From Hyphomicrobiales bacterium (GTDB lineage Bacteria; Pseudomonadota; Alphaproteobacteria; Rhizobiales; Xanthobacteraceae): DNA of 9,511 bases. The stretch lies in the NCBI GenBank assembly GCA_026400425.1, contig JAPLPC010000267.1, positions 1 through 9,511 on the forward strand, written 5' to 3'. Positions 1 through 7,701 of the stretch are shown in pieces. The position numbers and the translations under genes are program-made. Below the pieces are notes generated by a model. That model worked only from the letters and a program-made list of their open reading frames with translations, was not told where the DNA came from and searched no databases. Each line of letters begins with the position of its first letter. Within the stretch, counting starts at the first letter, position 1.

Positions 1-1106
1 CAAGTCCGCCCGGAGAGGGAGGCCGCGCTGCTGCGCGGGCGAAACTGGCGATCATAGAGATCGTTGAGCGCGCGCCGCATCGGCGTTTCGAAATAGCGCA
101 GCGACAGGATGCTGAGACCGATCAGGACGGCGATGGCCACCGGCAGCAGCGCCAGCTTGCCGCCGGGGAGCGACGGCGCAAGATAGCGCGCCGCCAGAGT
201 CAGCACGACGGTGGCGACCGGGACATGCAGCATATAGGACGAGTAGGTGAGATCCGACCAGCGCGCGAAGCCGAGCTGCGCGAACCATGAGCTCTGACCG
301 GTGCAGTCGTGGTGGATGGCGAGCAGCGCGATGGCATACACCATCAGCAACGCCGCGTAGATGTTGAGATAGGCGCCGAGCAGGATGAATGACAGGAGCA
401 GTGCGCCGAGCACGCCGGGCATGGCCGGCATCGCCGCGATCCGGTCGCGATACAGGCAGCAGGCGATGCCGAGATGAAACGCCGGCAGCGCACGGAAGAC
501 GCCGCCTTTGTTGATCCAGTCGGGCCATGGCTCGGTGCCGGTCATGAGCGTGACCAGGGTGTTGGCGATAAACGGCACTGCGACCAGTGCCAGGATCACC
601 GGCCTGCGGCGGGCGAGCATCATCGCGACCACTGGGAACAGGACGTAGCAGAAGAATTCGGCGGACAACGACCAGCTCGGAAAGTTGAAAGTCAGCCGTG
701 CGCCATCGATGGCATGCAGCAGGAGCAGCTGGGCCGGGATATCGGAGAACGGATAGCGCGCGGCATTGTCGCCGCGGGCCAGTCCAATATGCAACGCGAC
801 AGCGATCGCGATGTAAAACGCCAGAGTGGCGAGATGGAGCGGATAGATCCGCGCCAGACGGCGCCACAGGAAGCGGCCGATGGCTGCAGGCGTGGCCACT
901 CGGGTAAGATATTGGCTCGCGATGACATAGCCGGAGATGACGAAGAACAGATCGACGAACAGGTTGAAGTGCCAGGTGTGATCGACGAGGAAACGGCCGG
1001 TCGGCGTTTCCTTCACATAGTCGGCATAATGCAGGATCACCACCGCGCTGGCCGCGACGATGCGCAGCCCGTCCAGATGTCGTGTCTCGATCGCATGTTG
1101 CTGCAA
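1..1106 (-). CDS. Acyltransferase family 3 (OafA/OafB-like) membrane O-acyltransferase, partial at 3' end
   Basis: This integral inner-membrane acyltransferase probably transfers an acetyl or similar acyl group to a sugar of the EPS repeat unit. The reading frame is the one in phase with the upstream glycosyltransferase. It encodes about 368 residues before the window edge, close to full length for the family; the last two bases read TG, so a TGA stop may lie one base outside. An R-x10-H motif (R15, H26) sits in the first membrane helix, as in OafA/OafB. It is followed by LFFVISGYVI (about 53-62), the RRLARIYP motif (82-89) and a series of hydrophobic helices. The chosen start is TTG at 1106, preceded by GGGGA with a 7-nt spacer. 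No ATG or GTG is available between the upstream stop and the conserved LDGLR segment. The gap to the glycosyltransferase stop is 42 bp, so it is probably in the same operon. The acyl donor and acceptor cannot be read from the sequence. Confidence 0.88.
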   Translation of the reverse strand, partial: MQQHAIETRHLDGLRIVAASAVVILHYADYVKETPTGRFLVDHTWHFNLFVDLFFVISGYVIASQYLTRVATPAAIGRFLWRRLARIYPLHLATLAFYIAIAVALHIGLARGDNAARYPFSDIPAQLLLLHAIDGARLTFNFPSWSLSAEFFCYVLFPVVAMMLARRRPVILALVAVPFIANTLVTLMTGTEPWPDWINKGGVFRALPAFHLGIACCLYRDRIAAMPAMPGVLGALLLSFILLGAYLNIYAALLMVYAIALLAIHHDCTGQSSWFAQLGFARWSDLTYSSYMLHVPVATVVLTLAARYLAPSLPGGKLALLPVAIAVLIGLSILSLRYFETPMRRALNDLYDRQFRPRSSAASLSGRT

Positions 1107-1148
1107 GAATGCGTCCCCGGTTCGGTGCAGTGGCCGTCGATCAGATGG

Positions 1149-2231
1149 TCAGCGAGCGACCATCTTGTTTTTCGGTGCGCTGCGCCGCTGCGCCGCACGG
1201 GCGGTGAGCGCGGCTATCAGATCGATCACGGTATCGCGGTCGCTGGCTGCAAGCGCGTTCCACCTGCCGATATTCTGATCCGCCGCGGCCATGTATTGAT
1301 GACGCCAGGCTGGCGTCGCGATGGCGGCGCCGATCTGGGCTGCGGCATTGCCGTGGTTGGACATGTCGATGAAGATGCCGGAATGGCCGAGCACCTCCTG
1401 AAACACCGCTGCCTGCGGGGCGACGATGGGAAGGCCGGCATATTGTGCTTCGAGCAGCGGCAAGCCGAGACCTTCGTCATGGGACGTGCATAAGAAGATG
1501 TCGGCCTGATCGAGCAGGCGGGTGACGTTGTCGGAGGATTGATAGCCATGCAGGGTCACGCCGGGCATCTGCTCGAGTGTCGTCCAGTCGTCGCCCCAGC
1601 CCTTGCGCCCGACGATGTCCAGCGTGGCGCCGGGAAAGCCATGCCGGCGCAGAGCGCCGACGATATGGCCCGCGGTGACGAAGTTCTTGCGCGGCTCGAC
1701 GGTGCCGAGCGCCACCACACGCAGCGGCGTCGCGCTGACATCGCGTCTGTCGCGGCCCGTCGATCGCAAATTGAAGACGTTGCGCACCGGAGGTCGGTAC
1801 AAAGTGATCTCGGCATCGGACCGCGTATAGGCGCCGATCTTGCGCTGCGTGTCGCGCGAATTGGTGAGGAAGCGCGGATAGTGCGCGAGAGCGGTCTTGA
1901 ACGGCGCCGCCATATAGAGCTTCGCACGGATGTTGAGATCGGCGCTGCGCGAGATCAGGAAGTCGTCATGAATATAGGGCAGGACACGTTCGGCGAACGG
2001 CCGCAGCAGCGGGCTCGGCGGAAAGCCGGGGCACAGCAGCAGCGCATTGGTGGTCGCCAGCCGTGCGGGCAGGCCGAGCGTCTGCGTCGCGATCATCGAC
2101 AGGGTGCCGGTAGATGTCACCGGAATGACATCGAGCGGCTTCAGTGCCCGCTCTGAGAACAGTTCCTCGGTGATGCGTTCGAGGCCGGTCACATGGCGGC
2201 CGAGATGGGTATGATCGACATAGATGGTCAT
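1149..2231 (-). CDS. GT4-family glycosyltransferase of EPS repeat-unit assembly
   Basis: This 360-residue retaining GT-B glycosyltransferase is expected to add one sugar from a nucleotide-sugar donor to the lipid-linked EPS intermediate on the cytoplasmic face. The N-terminal domain carries a TGLERI loop (15-20), the position of the usual GxGR-type acceptor/donor loop. The C-terminal domain has GTVEPRKN (176-183), with the Arg-Lys that contacts donor phosphates in GT4 enzymes. The E-x7-E signature lies in HDEGLGLPLLEAQYAG (E253 and E261). No signal peptide or membrane helix is seen. The start is secure: ATG at 2231 has an AGGAG Shine-Dalgarno with a 5-nt spacer inside the end of the polymerase gene, and it overlaps that gene's stop as ATGA, implying translational coupling. 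Sugar specificity cannot be predicted from these motifs. Confidence 0.92.
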   Translation of the reverse strand: MTIYVDHTHLGRHVTGLERITEELFSERALKPLDVIPVTSTGTLSMIATQTLGLPARLATTNALLLCPGFPPSPLLRPFAERVLPYIHDDFLISRSADLNIRAKLYMAAPFKTALAHYPRFLTNSRDTQRKIGAYTRSDAEITLYRPPVRNVFNLRSTGRDRRDVSATPLRVVALGTVEPRKNFVTAGHIVGALRRHGFPGATLDIVGRKGWGDDWTTLEQMPGVTLHGYQSSDNVTRLLDQADIFLCTSHDEGLGLPLLEAQYAGLPIVAPQAAVFQEVLGHSGIFIDMSNHGNAAAQIGAAIATPAWRHQYMAAADQNIGRWNALAASDRDTVIDLIAALTARAAQRRSAPKNKMVAR

Positions 2232-3652
2232 GCGAACTCCTGATGCCGATGGGATTGTCGCGGTGTCGCCTTCCGCGGCGGCGCGGTGGCCGGCCGCGCG
2301 TCACGTGGCAGCAGCAGCGCCATCAAGAGCACCAATTGCGCCAGTTGAATGTTCTTCGACGAAAAACTGACCGAGCTCGCGGCAATCATCAGGATCAGAA
2401 GCAGAATGGCCCAGGCGCCACGATGCGATCGCCGCATCAGCTCGATGCTAAAGCAGGTCAGTCCCAGCGTGATCAGGATCGTATGGATCAGGCCGAATTG
2501 CACGATGCAGGACACCCAGAAATTCTCGATGCCGTAATTCAGCCCGAGCTGCGACTGCAATGCATTGACGCGAACCGGATTCGGGCCGAGCACCAGTTCG
2601 CCCCATTGGAAATGTGACAGCAGGTCGAAGGTCGCGACGCGTGCCATCGCGCTGCCTTTGTCAGACGAGAAACGCAGCAACATCTTGTCGAAGATGCCGA
2701 GCGAATAGGCGGCAAAGACAAGGCCGACGGCCGCAAAGATAAGACAGATGGCGCCGGCGGCGACAAGCAGCGGAATGCGTTTGCCCCGTATCAGCTTGAA
2801 CGCTTCGAGAGACGCCATCATGGCGAGCACGGCCAGCACCGTCATCAATGCCGTTCGGCCACCGAAGGCCACCAGCGAGCCGAGCGCGAATGCGATCAGC
2901 GGAATGCGCAACAACAGCGGCGGACACACCGCGGGCCGCAGCACAAGCGCCATGATATAGGCGGCCACGATGCCCGATGCCGTGAGCGGATGGCCGAGCA
3001 GTGCGGCGGAGCGCCACTCGCCCAGCACGATGACGCTGCCGAGGGTCAGCGGCACGATGCGATGGCCGGAGGCGAATTCATAATAGCCGATGACGATGTT
3101 GAGCAGAAGGGTGGCATGCATCGCCCAGATCAGCGGCTTGCGCTGTTGCGGCGTGAGTCGCCAGATCAGCAGGCAAAGCAACACCGGCAGCAGGAACGTG
3201 TCGATGATCACGGTGAACGGTCGGTCCAGCACGAACATCTGGATCAGCAGGCAGAACCAGCAGAACAGATGCACCAGCAGCAGTTTGGCATCGGAGAAGG
3301 CGCGGTTGATCTCGCCGATCGGATCGCCGTTCCGCATCAGGATCAACAGCGTCGCCATGAAAGTGAGGAACGTCGCGGGATGCAGCTTTTCGAGAAAGTT
3401 GCCGCCGGCGGTGAGGTAGTGGATCTTCAGCGTGGTCAGGACGCTGCCCGACAGCGTGAAGATGGCGATGATTGCGACGGTGAGCAGGCCGATGATGGCG
3501 ACATCGATCAGGCGACCGACATCCGGCAGCGAGCGCCGCTGCGGCAATGGCGCGCCATTCGCCGCGGCAAAAGCGCCATGACGCTGCGCGGCGCGATGCT
3601 GCATGTGATGGCGCTGCAGGTGAGGCGCCGACGTGGCGCGGATCAAGGTCAC
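2228..3652 (-). CDS. VpsF/Wzy-like polysaccharide polymerase, multi-spanning membrane protein
   Basis: This 474-residue protein is predicted to polymerise lipid-linked EPS repeat units at the periplasmic face of the inner membrane. About 10-12 hydrophobic helices run from residue 49 to 449. A loop with EWRSAALLGHPLTASG (212-227) resembles the Arg...GHP/N segment of the Wzy/WaaL O-antigen polymerase-ligase fold, and the overall pattern fits the VpsF family found next to such kinases. The frame stays open upstream to 3835, but that would overlap the kinase gene by 187 nt. I chose GTG at 3652 because it overlaps the kinase stop as GTGA and has GGGAA 7 nt upstream. ATG at 3604 is an alternative without a visible ribosome binding site. 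The first 48 residues are hydrophilic, rich in His, Arg and Gln, and predicted cytoplasmic. Family assignment is by pattern and context: polymerase or ligase is firm, VpsF likely. Confidence 0.82.
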   Translation of the reverse strand: MTLIRATSAPHLQRHHMQHRAAQRHGAFAAANGAPLPQRRSLPDVGRLIDVAIIGLLTVAIIAIFTLSGSVLTTLKIHYLTAGGNFLEKLHPATFLTFMATLLILMRNGDPIGEINRAFSDAKLLLVHLFCWFCLLIQMFVLDRPFTVIIDTFLLPVLLCLLIWRLTPQQRKPLIWAMHATLLLNIVIGYYEFASGHRIVPLTLGSVIVLGEWRSAALLGHPLTASGIVAAYIMALVLRPAVCPPLLLRIPLIAFALGSLVAFGGRTALMTVLAVLAMMASLEAFKLIRGKRIPLLVAAGAICLIFAAVGLVFAAYSLGIFDKMLLRFSSDKGSAMARVATFDLLSHFQWGELVLGPNPVRVNALQSQLGLNYGIENFWVSCIVQFGLIHTILITLGLTCFSIELMRRSHRGAWAILLLILMIAASSVSFSSKNIQLAQLVLLMALLLPRDARPATAPPRKATPRQSHRHQEFA

Positions 3653-5955
3653 CTGGCCGTTCCCGCCGTGGCGGCGATCCCGTACGGCTTGAGATAGGCC
3701 GAGCTGCGATAATAGTCGTAGAATCGGATCTTCGAGAGATCGACCTGGGTCAGCACGGTGCCAAGCAGCCGGTCGTGCACGGGGGCCAGCAATTCCATTG
3801 TGTGTTGCACGACTTCGCGCGGCGTCTGGTCCCACGCCATGGCGAGCAGAATGCGGTCGGCGAGCTCAGCCAGCGCGCGACCATCGACGAGCGGGATCAG
3901 GGGCGGCGAGTCGATGATGATGAGCTCGTAATGAGACTTCAATCGTTCGAGCACCTCGACCATCTGATCCGAAAACATCAGTTCGGTGATGACATCGACA
4001 TCGGTCATGGCCGGCGATGGCAGGATCGACAGTCCGGTCGATCGATCGAACAGCAGCGCTTGTTCGAGCGACACCTCGCCGGTGGCGACTTGGAACAGGC
4101 CGGCCTCGGCATTCGGGCACAGTGCACGCGTCATGCCGGGATTGCGCAGGTCGGCATCGATCAAGAGCGTCTTGATGCCGAGGGTTGCGAATGATAGCGC
4201 GAGATTTCCGGCAAAGGTGGTCTTGCCTTCGCTTTCGAGTCCCGACGTGATCAGCACGGTCTTCACCGGCGCGAATTTTCGCGCGCGCTGGATCGACAGA
4301 CGCACTGCGCGGATCGCTTCGGCGAAGAAGGTGCCGGGCTCTTCGATGGCGTAACGCATCAAGGGCGGCTGCAGCGACGGCGGCAACAGGCGCATGGTGC
4401 GCGGGTCGTAACTCTCCAGTTCCTTGCGTCCACGCTTGGCCCGCGAGGCCAGTTCGCGCGCGCCGATCGCCGGCAGCGCGGCCAAAGCGGGAACGCCGGT
4501 GATGCTTTCGGCCTGTTCGAGGGTCTTGATTCTGCCGTCGAGATAGTCGGTCAGGAACGCCAGCACGGCGCCGGCGCCGAGCCCGATCAGAATGGCGAGG
4601 CCGAGAATGAGTTTCGATTTCGGGGCCGACGGCGACAGCGGCACGCCGGCCGTGGAGACGATCCGCGAATCCGGCAGCTCCAGGCTCTCCTGCGCCGTGG
4701 TTTCCTTGGAGCGCGCAAGATAGGATTCGTACAGCGTGCGATTGGCTTCGGCCTCGCGCTGCAACTCGTGCAGACGCACCAGCGCCTGGCTCGACGTGGT
4801 GGAGACGCCCTGCAACTGATCGAAGCTGGCCTGCAGCGACGCCTCGCGCGATTGTGCGACGTCGTAATCGTGCTTGGTGCTCTCGATGATGCGCCGGAGT
4901 TCTTCGTTGATCAGCCGCTGGGTATCTTTCAGCTGCGCGCGCACATTTGCCACCATCGGATGGCGCGGGCCGTATTTGCTGGTGAGATCGGCATCATTCT
5001 TGGCGATGTCGGCATATTGGGTGCGCAGCTTGCTCACCATCTCCGACGAGACGGCCGCGTTCAGCCCGCCGGCATCGGCGCCCGATTTGGACAGTTGCTG
5101 AACCTGATCATATTTCGCGCGCGCTTCCGCCGTCTGCACGCGGGCGGCAATCAGCTTGTTGTTGAGGTCGGTGATTTGCTGGTCGTTGACGGTGACGCCT
5201 TGTGCCACCGACAGATTGTTCGCCGCGCGATAATCGGCCACAGCCTTTTCGGAGCTGACGACCCGGTTCTTCAATTCGTCGATCTGACCGCCAAGCCATT
5301 TGGCCGCGATCTTCGTCGAATCGTATTTGGCGCGCACCTGTTCGTCGAAATATGCGGAGGCGACGGCATTGGCGATGGTCGCTGCCTTCTTCGGTGATTC
5401 CGAACTGACGGCGATATCGACCAGGAAGGTGGTGCCTTGTCGGGTCACCTTCATCCGCCGTTGCAGGATGTCGACTGCGTTGGCGCGCGCGATTTCCTGC
5501 GCACTGAGGCCGCCGGACTGGCGCTCGCCCCGGAACAGGTTCTTGATCGGATCGAGCAGGCCGGGCTTCGGCATGAACTCGTCGTCCTGCGCGAGCGCGA
5601 GTTTGTCGACCACGCGCTGCGCCGTGGAGACCGACTGGATCAACAGCGCTTGACTTTCGATCGTGGCATCGTCGGTGCCGATATTGGTCGGCGTGGTCTG
5701 ATTGGTCTCGATCATGGTGGCGCGACGCGGATCCACCAGCACGGTCGACACCGCCGTATAGAGCGTCGTCGCCATCATCAGATAGACGAGCGCAATAGCC
5801 GCAAGCGCGGCGGCGGGAGCCAGCGCCACGCGCCAGCGCCGTCGCAGGATGCGCGCCATCTCGCGCAGATCGACCGTCGGCGCCTTCCAACCCTCGATCG
5901 AGGTCGGGACCGGATCGGCCGCAGGATAGGCTTGATCAAAATTGCGCTGTAACAT
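3649..5955 (-). CDS. Polysaccharide co-polymerase fused to BY-type tyrosine autokinase (Wzc/ExoP-like)
   Basis: This 768-residue inner-membrane protein controls EPS chain length and export through cycles of tyrosine autophosphorylation. Its layout is a cytoplasmic N-terminus; a Wzz helix at about 44-62; a long periplasmic alpha-helical coiled-coil domain (about 63-448) containing YGPRHP (328-333), a segment typical of PCP proteins; a second helix at about 449-468; and a cytoplasmic kinase domain. The kinase has the BY-kinase E-x2-R-x2-R oligomerisation motif (E546, R549, R552), Walker A GLESEGKTT (572-580), Walker A' LLIDADLRNPG (597-607) and Walker B LIIIDSPP (678-685). A C-terminal tyrosine cluster (Y746, Y748, Y749, Y754, Y758) is the likely autophosphorylation tail. 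All catalytic motifs look intact, and the length is normal for fused proteobacterial forms. The ATG at 5955 is preceded by AGGGA and lies 20 nt inside the barrel gene; the stop overlaps the polymerase start as GTGA. Confidence 0.96.
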   Translation of the reverse strand: MLQRNFDQAYPAADPVPTSIEGWKAPTVDLREMARILRRRWRVALAPAAALAAIALVYLMMATTLYTAVSTVLVDPRRATMIETNQTTPTNIGTDDATIESQALLIQSVSTAQRVVDKLALAQDDEFMPKPGLLDPIKNLFRGERQSGGLSAQEIARANAVDILQRRMKVTRQGTTFLVDIAVSSESPKKAATIANAVASAYFDEQVRAKYDSTKIAAKWLGGQIDELKNRVVSSEKAVADYRAANNLSVAQGVTVNDQQITDLNNKLIAARVQTAEARAKYDQVQQLSKSGADAGGLNAAVSSEMVSKLRTQYADIAKNDADLTSKYGPRHPMVANVRAQLKDTQRLINEELRRIIESTKHDYDVAQSREASLQASFDQLQGVSTTSSQALVRLHELQREAEANRTLYESYLARSKETTAQESLELPDSRIVSTAGVPLSPSAPKSKLILGLAILIGLGAGAVLAFLTDYLDGRIKTLEQAESITGVPALAALPAIGARELASRAKRGRKELESYDPRTMRLLPPSLQPPLMRYAIEEPGTFFAEAIRAVRLSIQRARKFAPVKTVLITSGLESEGKTTFAGNLALSFATLGIKTLLIDADLRNPGMTRALCPNAEAGLFQVATGEVSLEQALLFDRSTGLSILPSPAMTDVDVITELMFSDQMVEVLERLKSHYELIIIDSPPLIPLVDGRALAELADRILLAMAWDQTPREVVQHTMELLAPVHDRLLGTVLTQVDLSKIRFYDYYRSSAYLKPYGIAATAGTAR

Positions 5956-7375
5956 TGATCCCTACCAGATGCTTATCGAAGCTGAAGATGGGCGTGTTGC
6001 TGTCGCGCGAGATGTAGCGATGGTAGACGGAGATCGCGCTGAAGCGGTTCATCAGATACTTCACGCTCGCATTGGTCGTGGTGACGGTGTCGCGGCGATC
6101 CTGGCCGAAGAAGCGATCGGTCTCGTAGCCCGCCGAGGCCGACAGCACGACATTGCGCAGCAACTCGTAATCGGCGCCCACCTGCACCGCATTGGCGAGT
6201 ACGCCCGTGGAGCTGGTGTCCGACGTCTGCGTCACCAGTTGCTCGGCCTTGACGTGGATGTCGAGCAGCCGTGTCGGGCTCCAGGTTAGCTTGGCGCGAT
6301 AGGACGGGCCGGACACGGTGCCGATCAGCGGATTGTCGAAGCGCTGCTCGACATAGCCGCCACCGAACTCGCCCTTCACCAGCCGGCCGAGGCCGACGGT
6401 GAAGCCGGACAACACGCGGTAGCCCGTCGAATTGATCGACGAGCCGGGGATGCCGCGCAGGTCGCGCTCGTTGGCCTCGGCGCCGGCAAACCAGCCGAGC
6501 GACGGCGAGAAGGCGTAATCGATCCTTCCATGCACGGCATAGATCTGGCCGTCGCGCGCGCTCTGATCGATGATGCTGCCGTCCTGCGCGCGCGCCGTGC
6601 CGAATTCGTAGGAGTCGACGCGGACGCCTGCGGAAGTCGTGAGCCGTCCCCATTCCTTGCGCAGCGTGAGGTCGCCGGAGAACAGATTATAAGGTGTCGG
6701 CGTGACCGCATTGGTGGGCGAACTCAGCGATCCCACCCCTTCGTTCAACCGTGCGACCTGAAAACTGCCGAGAACCACCATGTCATGGGCGACATCGAAC
6801 CAGCCGGCGCCTTTGAGGCTGACATTGGTCTGATCGAGGCTCGAATATTGGTTGTAGATCGTGCTTTGCGAATTGAGCTTGAGATCGATGCCGTGACGTT
6901 CCCACAGCGTATGCGCGCGCAGACTGGGTTCGATCGTGGCGGCGATATCGGCATTCTTCTGGGTATTCGAGGCGAATACGTTGCTGTCGTACAAAGCGCC
7001 GGTCATCAGCGACGGATTGAACATCCAGGAGCCCGCGCGGATGCCGACGGGTTCATATCCCTCATGCTGGCGACCCTTCACCGGGGTATCTTCGGGTGCC
7101 ACGGGCTCGTTGCTGTTGTCGCGCGTGTCGCGATGCTCAAGTTCGGGCAGAGCGGATGGCTCGAAGATGCGTTGTGCATTCCATGGCACGCCTAGCGGAT
7201 CCATGTTGTTCTGAATCGCCTGTGCATCGGCGGGTGACGACAGTCCGAGCAGCAATAGGGTTGCGGGCGCCAGCGCGAAGCATGCGAGGCGTCGCATAGC
7301 CAGCGCGGCGCGCCGCGCAGGCTGCGGCAGCCCGCTCGCGTCGTCCTCCATTCGTGCCGGCGAACATGTCATCAT
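5936..7375 (-). CDS. Outer-membrane beta-barrel protein of EPS export (BBP2-like)
   Basis: This protein of up to 479 residues is secreted and probably inserted in the outer membrane as the exit channel or anchor of the EPS machine. After the signal sequence (MRRL at 27-30, hydrophobic core 31-46, cleavage near ADAQA at 49-53) there is a soluble segment of about 60 residues. Then come many alternating polar/hydrophobic strands separated by Gly/Asn/Asp turns, and the protein ends in a C-terminal Phe (NVTAQF), the classic Bam recognition end. The match to the BBP2 'outer membrane beta-barrel' family rests on this architecture and on its position beside the kinase. The start is uncertain: AAGGGA at 7379-7384 lies 3 nt from ATG 7375 and 6 nt from ATG 7372, giving an unusually long signal-peptide n-region. 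ATG 7297 would give a textbook signal peptide but has no Shine-Dalgarno. The end overlaps the kinase start by 20 nt. Confidence 0.85.
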   Translation of the reverse strand: MMTCSPARMEDDASGLPQPARRAALAMRRLACFALAPATLLLLGLSSPADAQAIQNNMDPLGVPWNAQRIFEPSALPELEHRDTRDNSNEPVAPEDTPVKGRQHEGYEPVGIRAGSWMFNPSLMTGALYDSNVFASNTQKNADIAATIEPSLRAHTLWERHGIDLKLNSQSTIYNQYSSLDQTNVSLKGAGWFDVAHDMVVLGSFQVARLNEGVGSLSSPTNAVTPTPYNLFSGDLTLRKEWGRLTTSAGVRVDSYEFGTARAQDGSIIDQSARDGQIYAVHGRIDYAFSPSLGWFAGAEANERDLRGIPGSSINSTGYRVLSGFTVGLGRLVKGEFGGGYVEQRFDNPLIGTVSGPSYRAKLTWSPTRLLDIHVKAEQLVTQTSDTSSTGVLANAVQVGADYELLRNVVLSASAGYETDRFFGQDRRDTVTTTNASVKYLMNRFSAISVYHRYISRDSNTPIFSFDKHLVGINVTAQF

Positions 7376-7378
7376 GCA

Positions 7379-7404
7379 TCCCTTGCGAAGATTGCTTGCT
7401 TCGC
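7379..7404 (-). promoter_or_regulatory. Ribosome binding site and adjoining 5' UTR hairpin of the beta-barrel gene
   Basis: On the minus strand, GCGAAG and CTTCGC form a perfect 6-bp stem (7385-7390 with 7399-7404) around an 8-nt loop. The stem is followed directly by AAGGGA (7384-7379), the Shine-Dalgarno for ATG 7375 or 7372. The ribosome binding site abuts the base of the stem but is not inside it, so the hairpin could modulate ribosome access or protect the transcript. The stem and motif are seen directly; a regulatory role is inference, since a 6-bp stem can arise by chance in GC-rich DNA. Confidence 0.45.
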
Positions 7405-7482
7405 GATCAAACTGCCGTCGAGACTTGATTGCTGCTCATAGGTTCATCGCAAAGCCTGCAAGAACGGCAAACCCGCGATCAA
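7402..7482. repeat. Two direct copies of CGCGATCAA, 72 bp apart
   Basis: The 9-mer CGCGATCAA (TTGATCGCG on the coding strand) occurs at 7402-7410 and 7474-7482, in the leader of the beta-barrel gene. The 72-bp spacing is close to seven DNA turns, which would put both copies on the same helix face. The repeat is seen directly; a role as a pair of operator sites is inference only, and a 9-mer repeat may be fortuitous. Confidence 0.3.
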
Positions 7483-7701
7483 CAAAGCGCCCCCGCTAGC
7501 ACATGCTCAACGCACCGTCGATGAAACGCACCTCGTCGATCTCGCGCCGATCTTTGCGGCACACGCGACATGATGTTCGTCGCACCGCACAAGATTACAC
7601 AGCGTAAAGAGACGAGACTATGGCAGCGCAATGCGAAGCGCGTGTTATCGCGGCATACGCACATGCGGGTGCATGGCGATATAATGAGAATGAGAGGAGA
7701 G

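Larger units (their letters stand above)
7376..7701. other. Intergenic region between the export-protein and beta-barrel genes
   Basis: This stretch of about 326 bp has no convincing gene; short frames here lack ribosome binding sites and recognisable products. It holds the hairpin and ribosome binding site at its left end, two copies of TTGATCGCG, and a short inverted repeat CATGC-N4-GCATG at 7662-7675. It is the longest gap in the window and lies before the tightly coupled barrel-kinase-polymerase-transferase block, so a promoter for that block is expected here. A weak candidate on the minus strand is CTTGCA (7465-7460), a 16-nt spacer, then TATGAG (7443-7438); I would not rely on it. No Rho-independent terminator with a T-run is evident after the export gene, so read-through is possible. 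Confidence 0.5.

Noticed and set aside
52..867. Minus-strand open frame of 271 codons in the acyltransferase region
   Set aside because: The other minus-strand frame gives a complete acyltransferase-3 protein with R-x10-H and RRLARIYP motifs; this one is Arg/Ala/His-rich noise.
474..1493. Long plus-strand open frame of 339 codons
   Set aside because: It lies antisense to the acyltransferase and glycosyltransferase, crosses both genes, and its product is rich in Arg, Gln, Asp and Gly with no fold-like pattern; a typical antisense shadow in GC-rich DNA.
2990..3697. Plus-strand open frame of 235 codons
   Set aside because: It is antisense to the polymerase; its extreme Gln/Asp/Arg content is the complement of hydrophobic codons, not a real protein.
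3653..3835. Upstream extension of the polymerase to a 535-residue protein
   Set aside because: It would overlap the kinase catalytic domain by nearly 190 nt and its extra residues look like out-of-frame kinase sequence; GTG 3652 with the GTGA overlap is simpler.
7662..7675. CATGC-GGGT-GCATG inverted repeat downstream of the export gene, as a terminator
   Set aside because: The stem is only 5 bp and is not followed by a T-run on the coding strand, so it does not qualify as a Rho-independent terminator.
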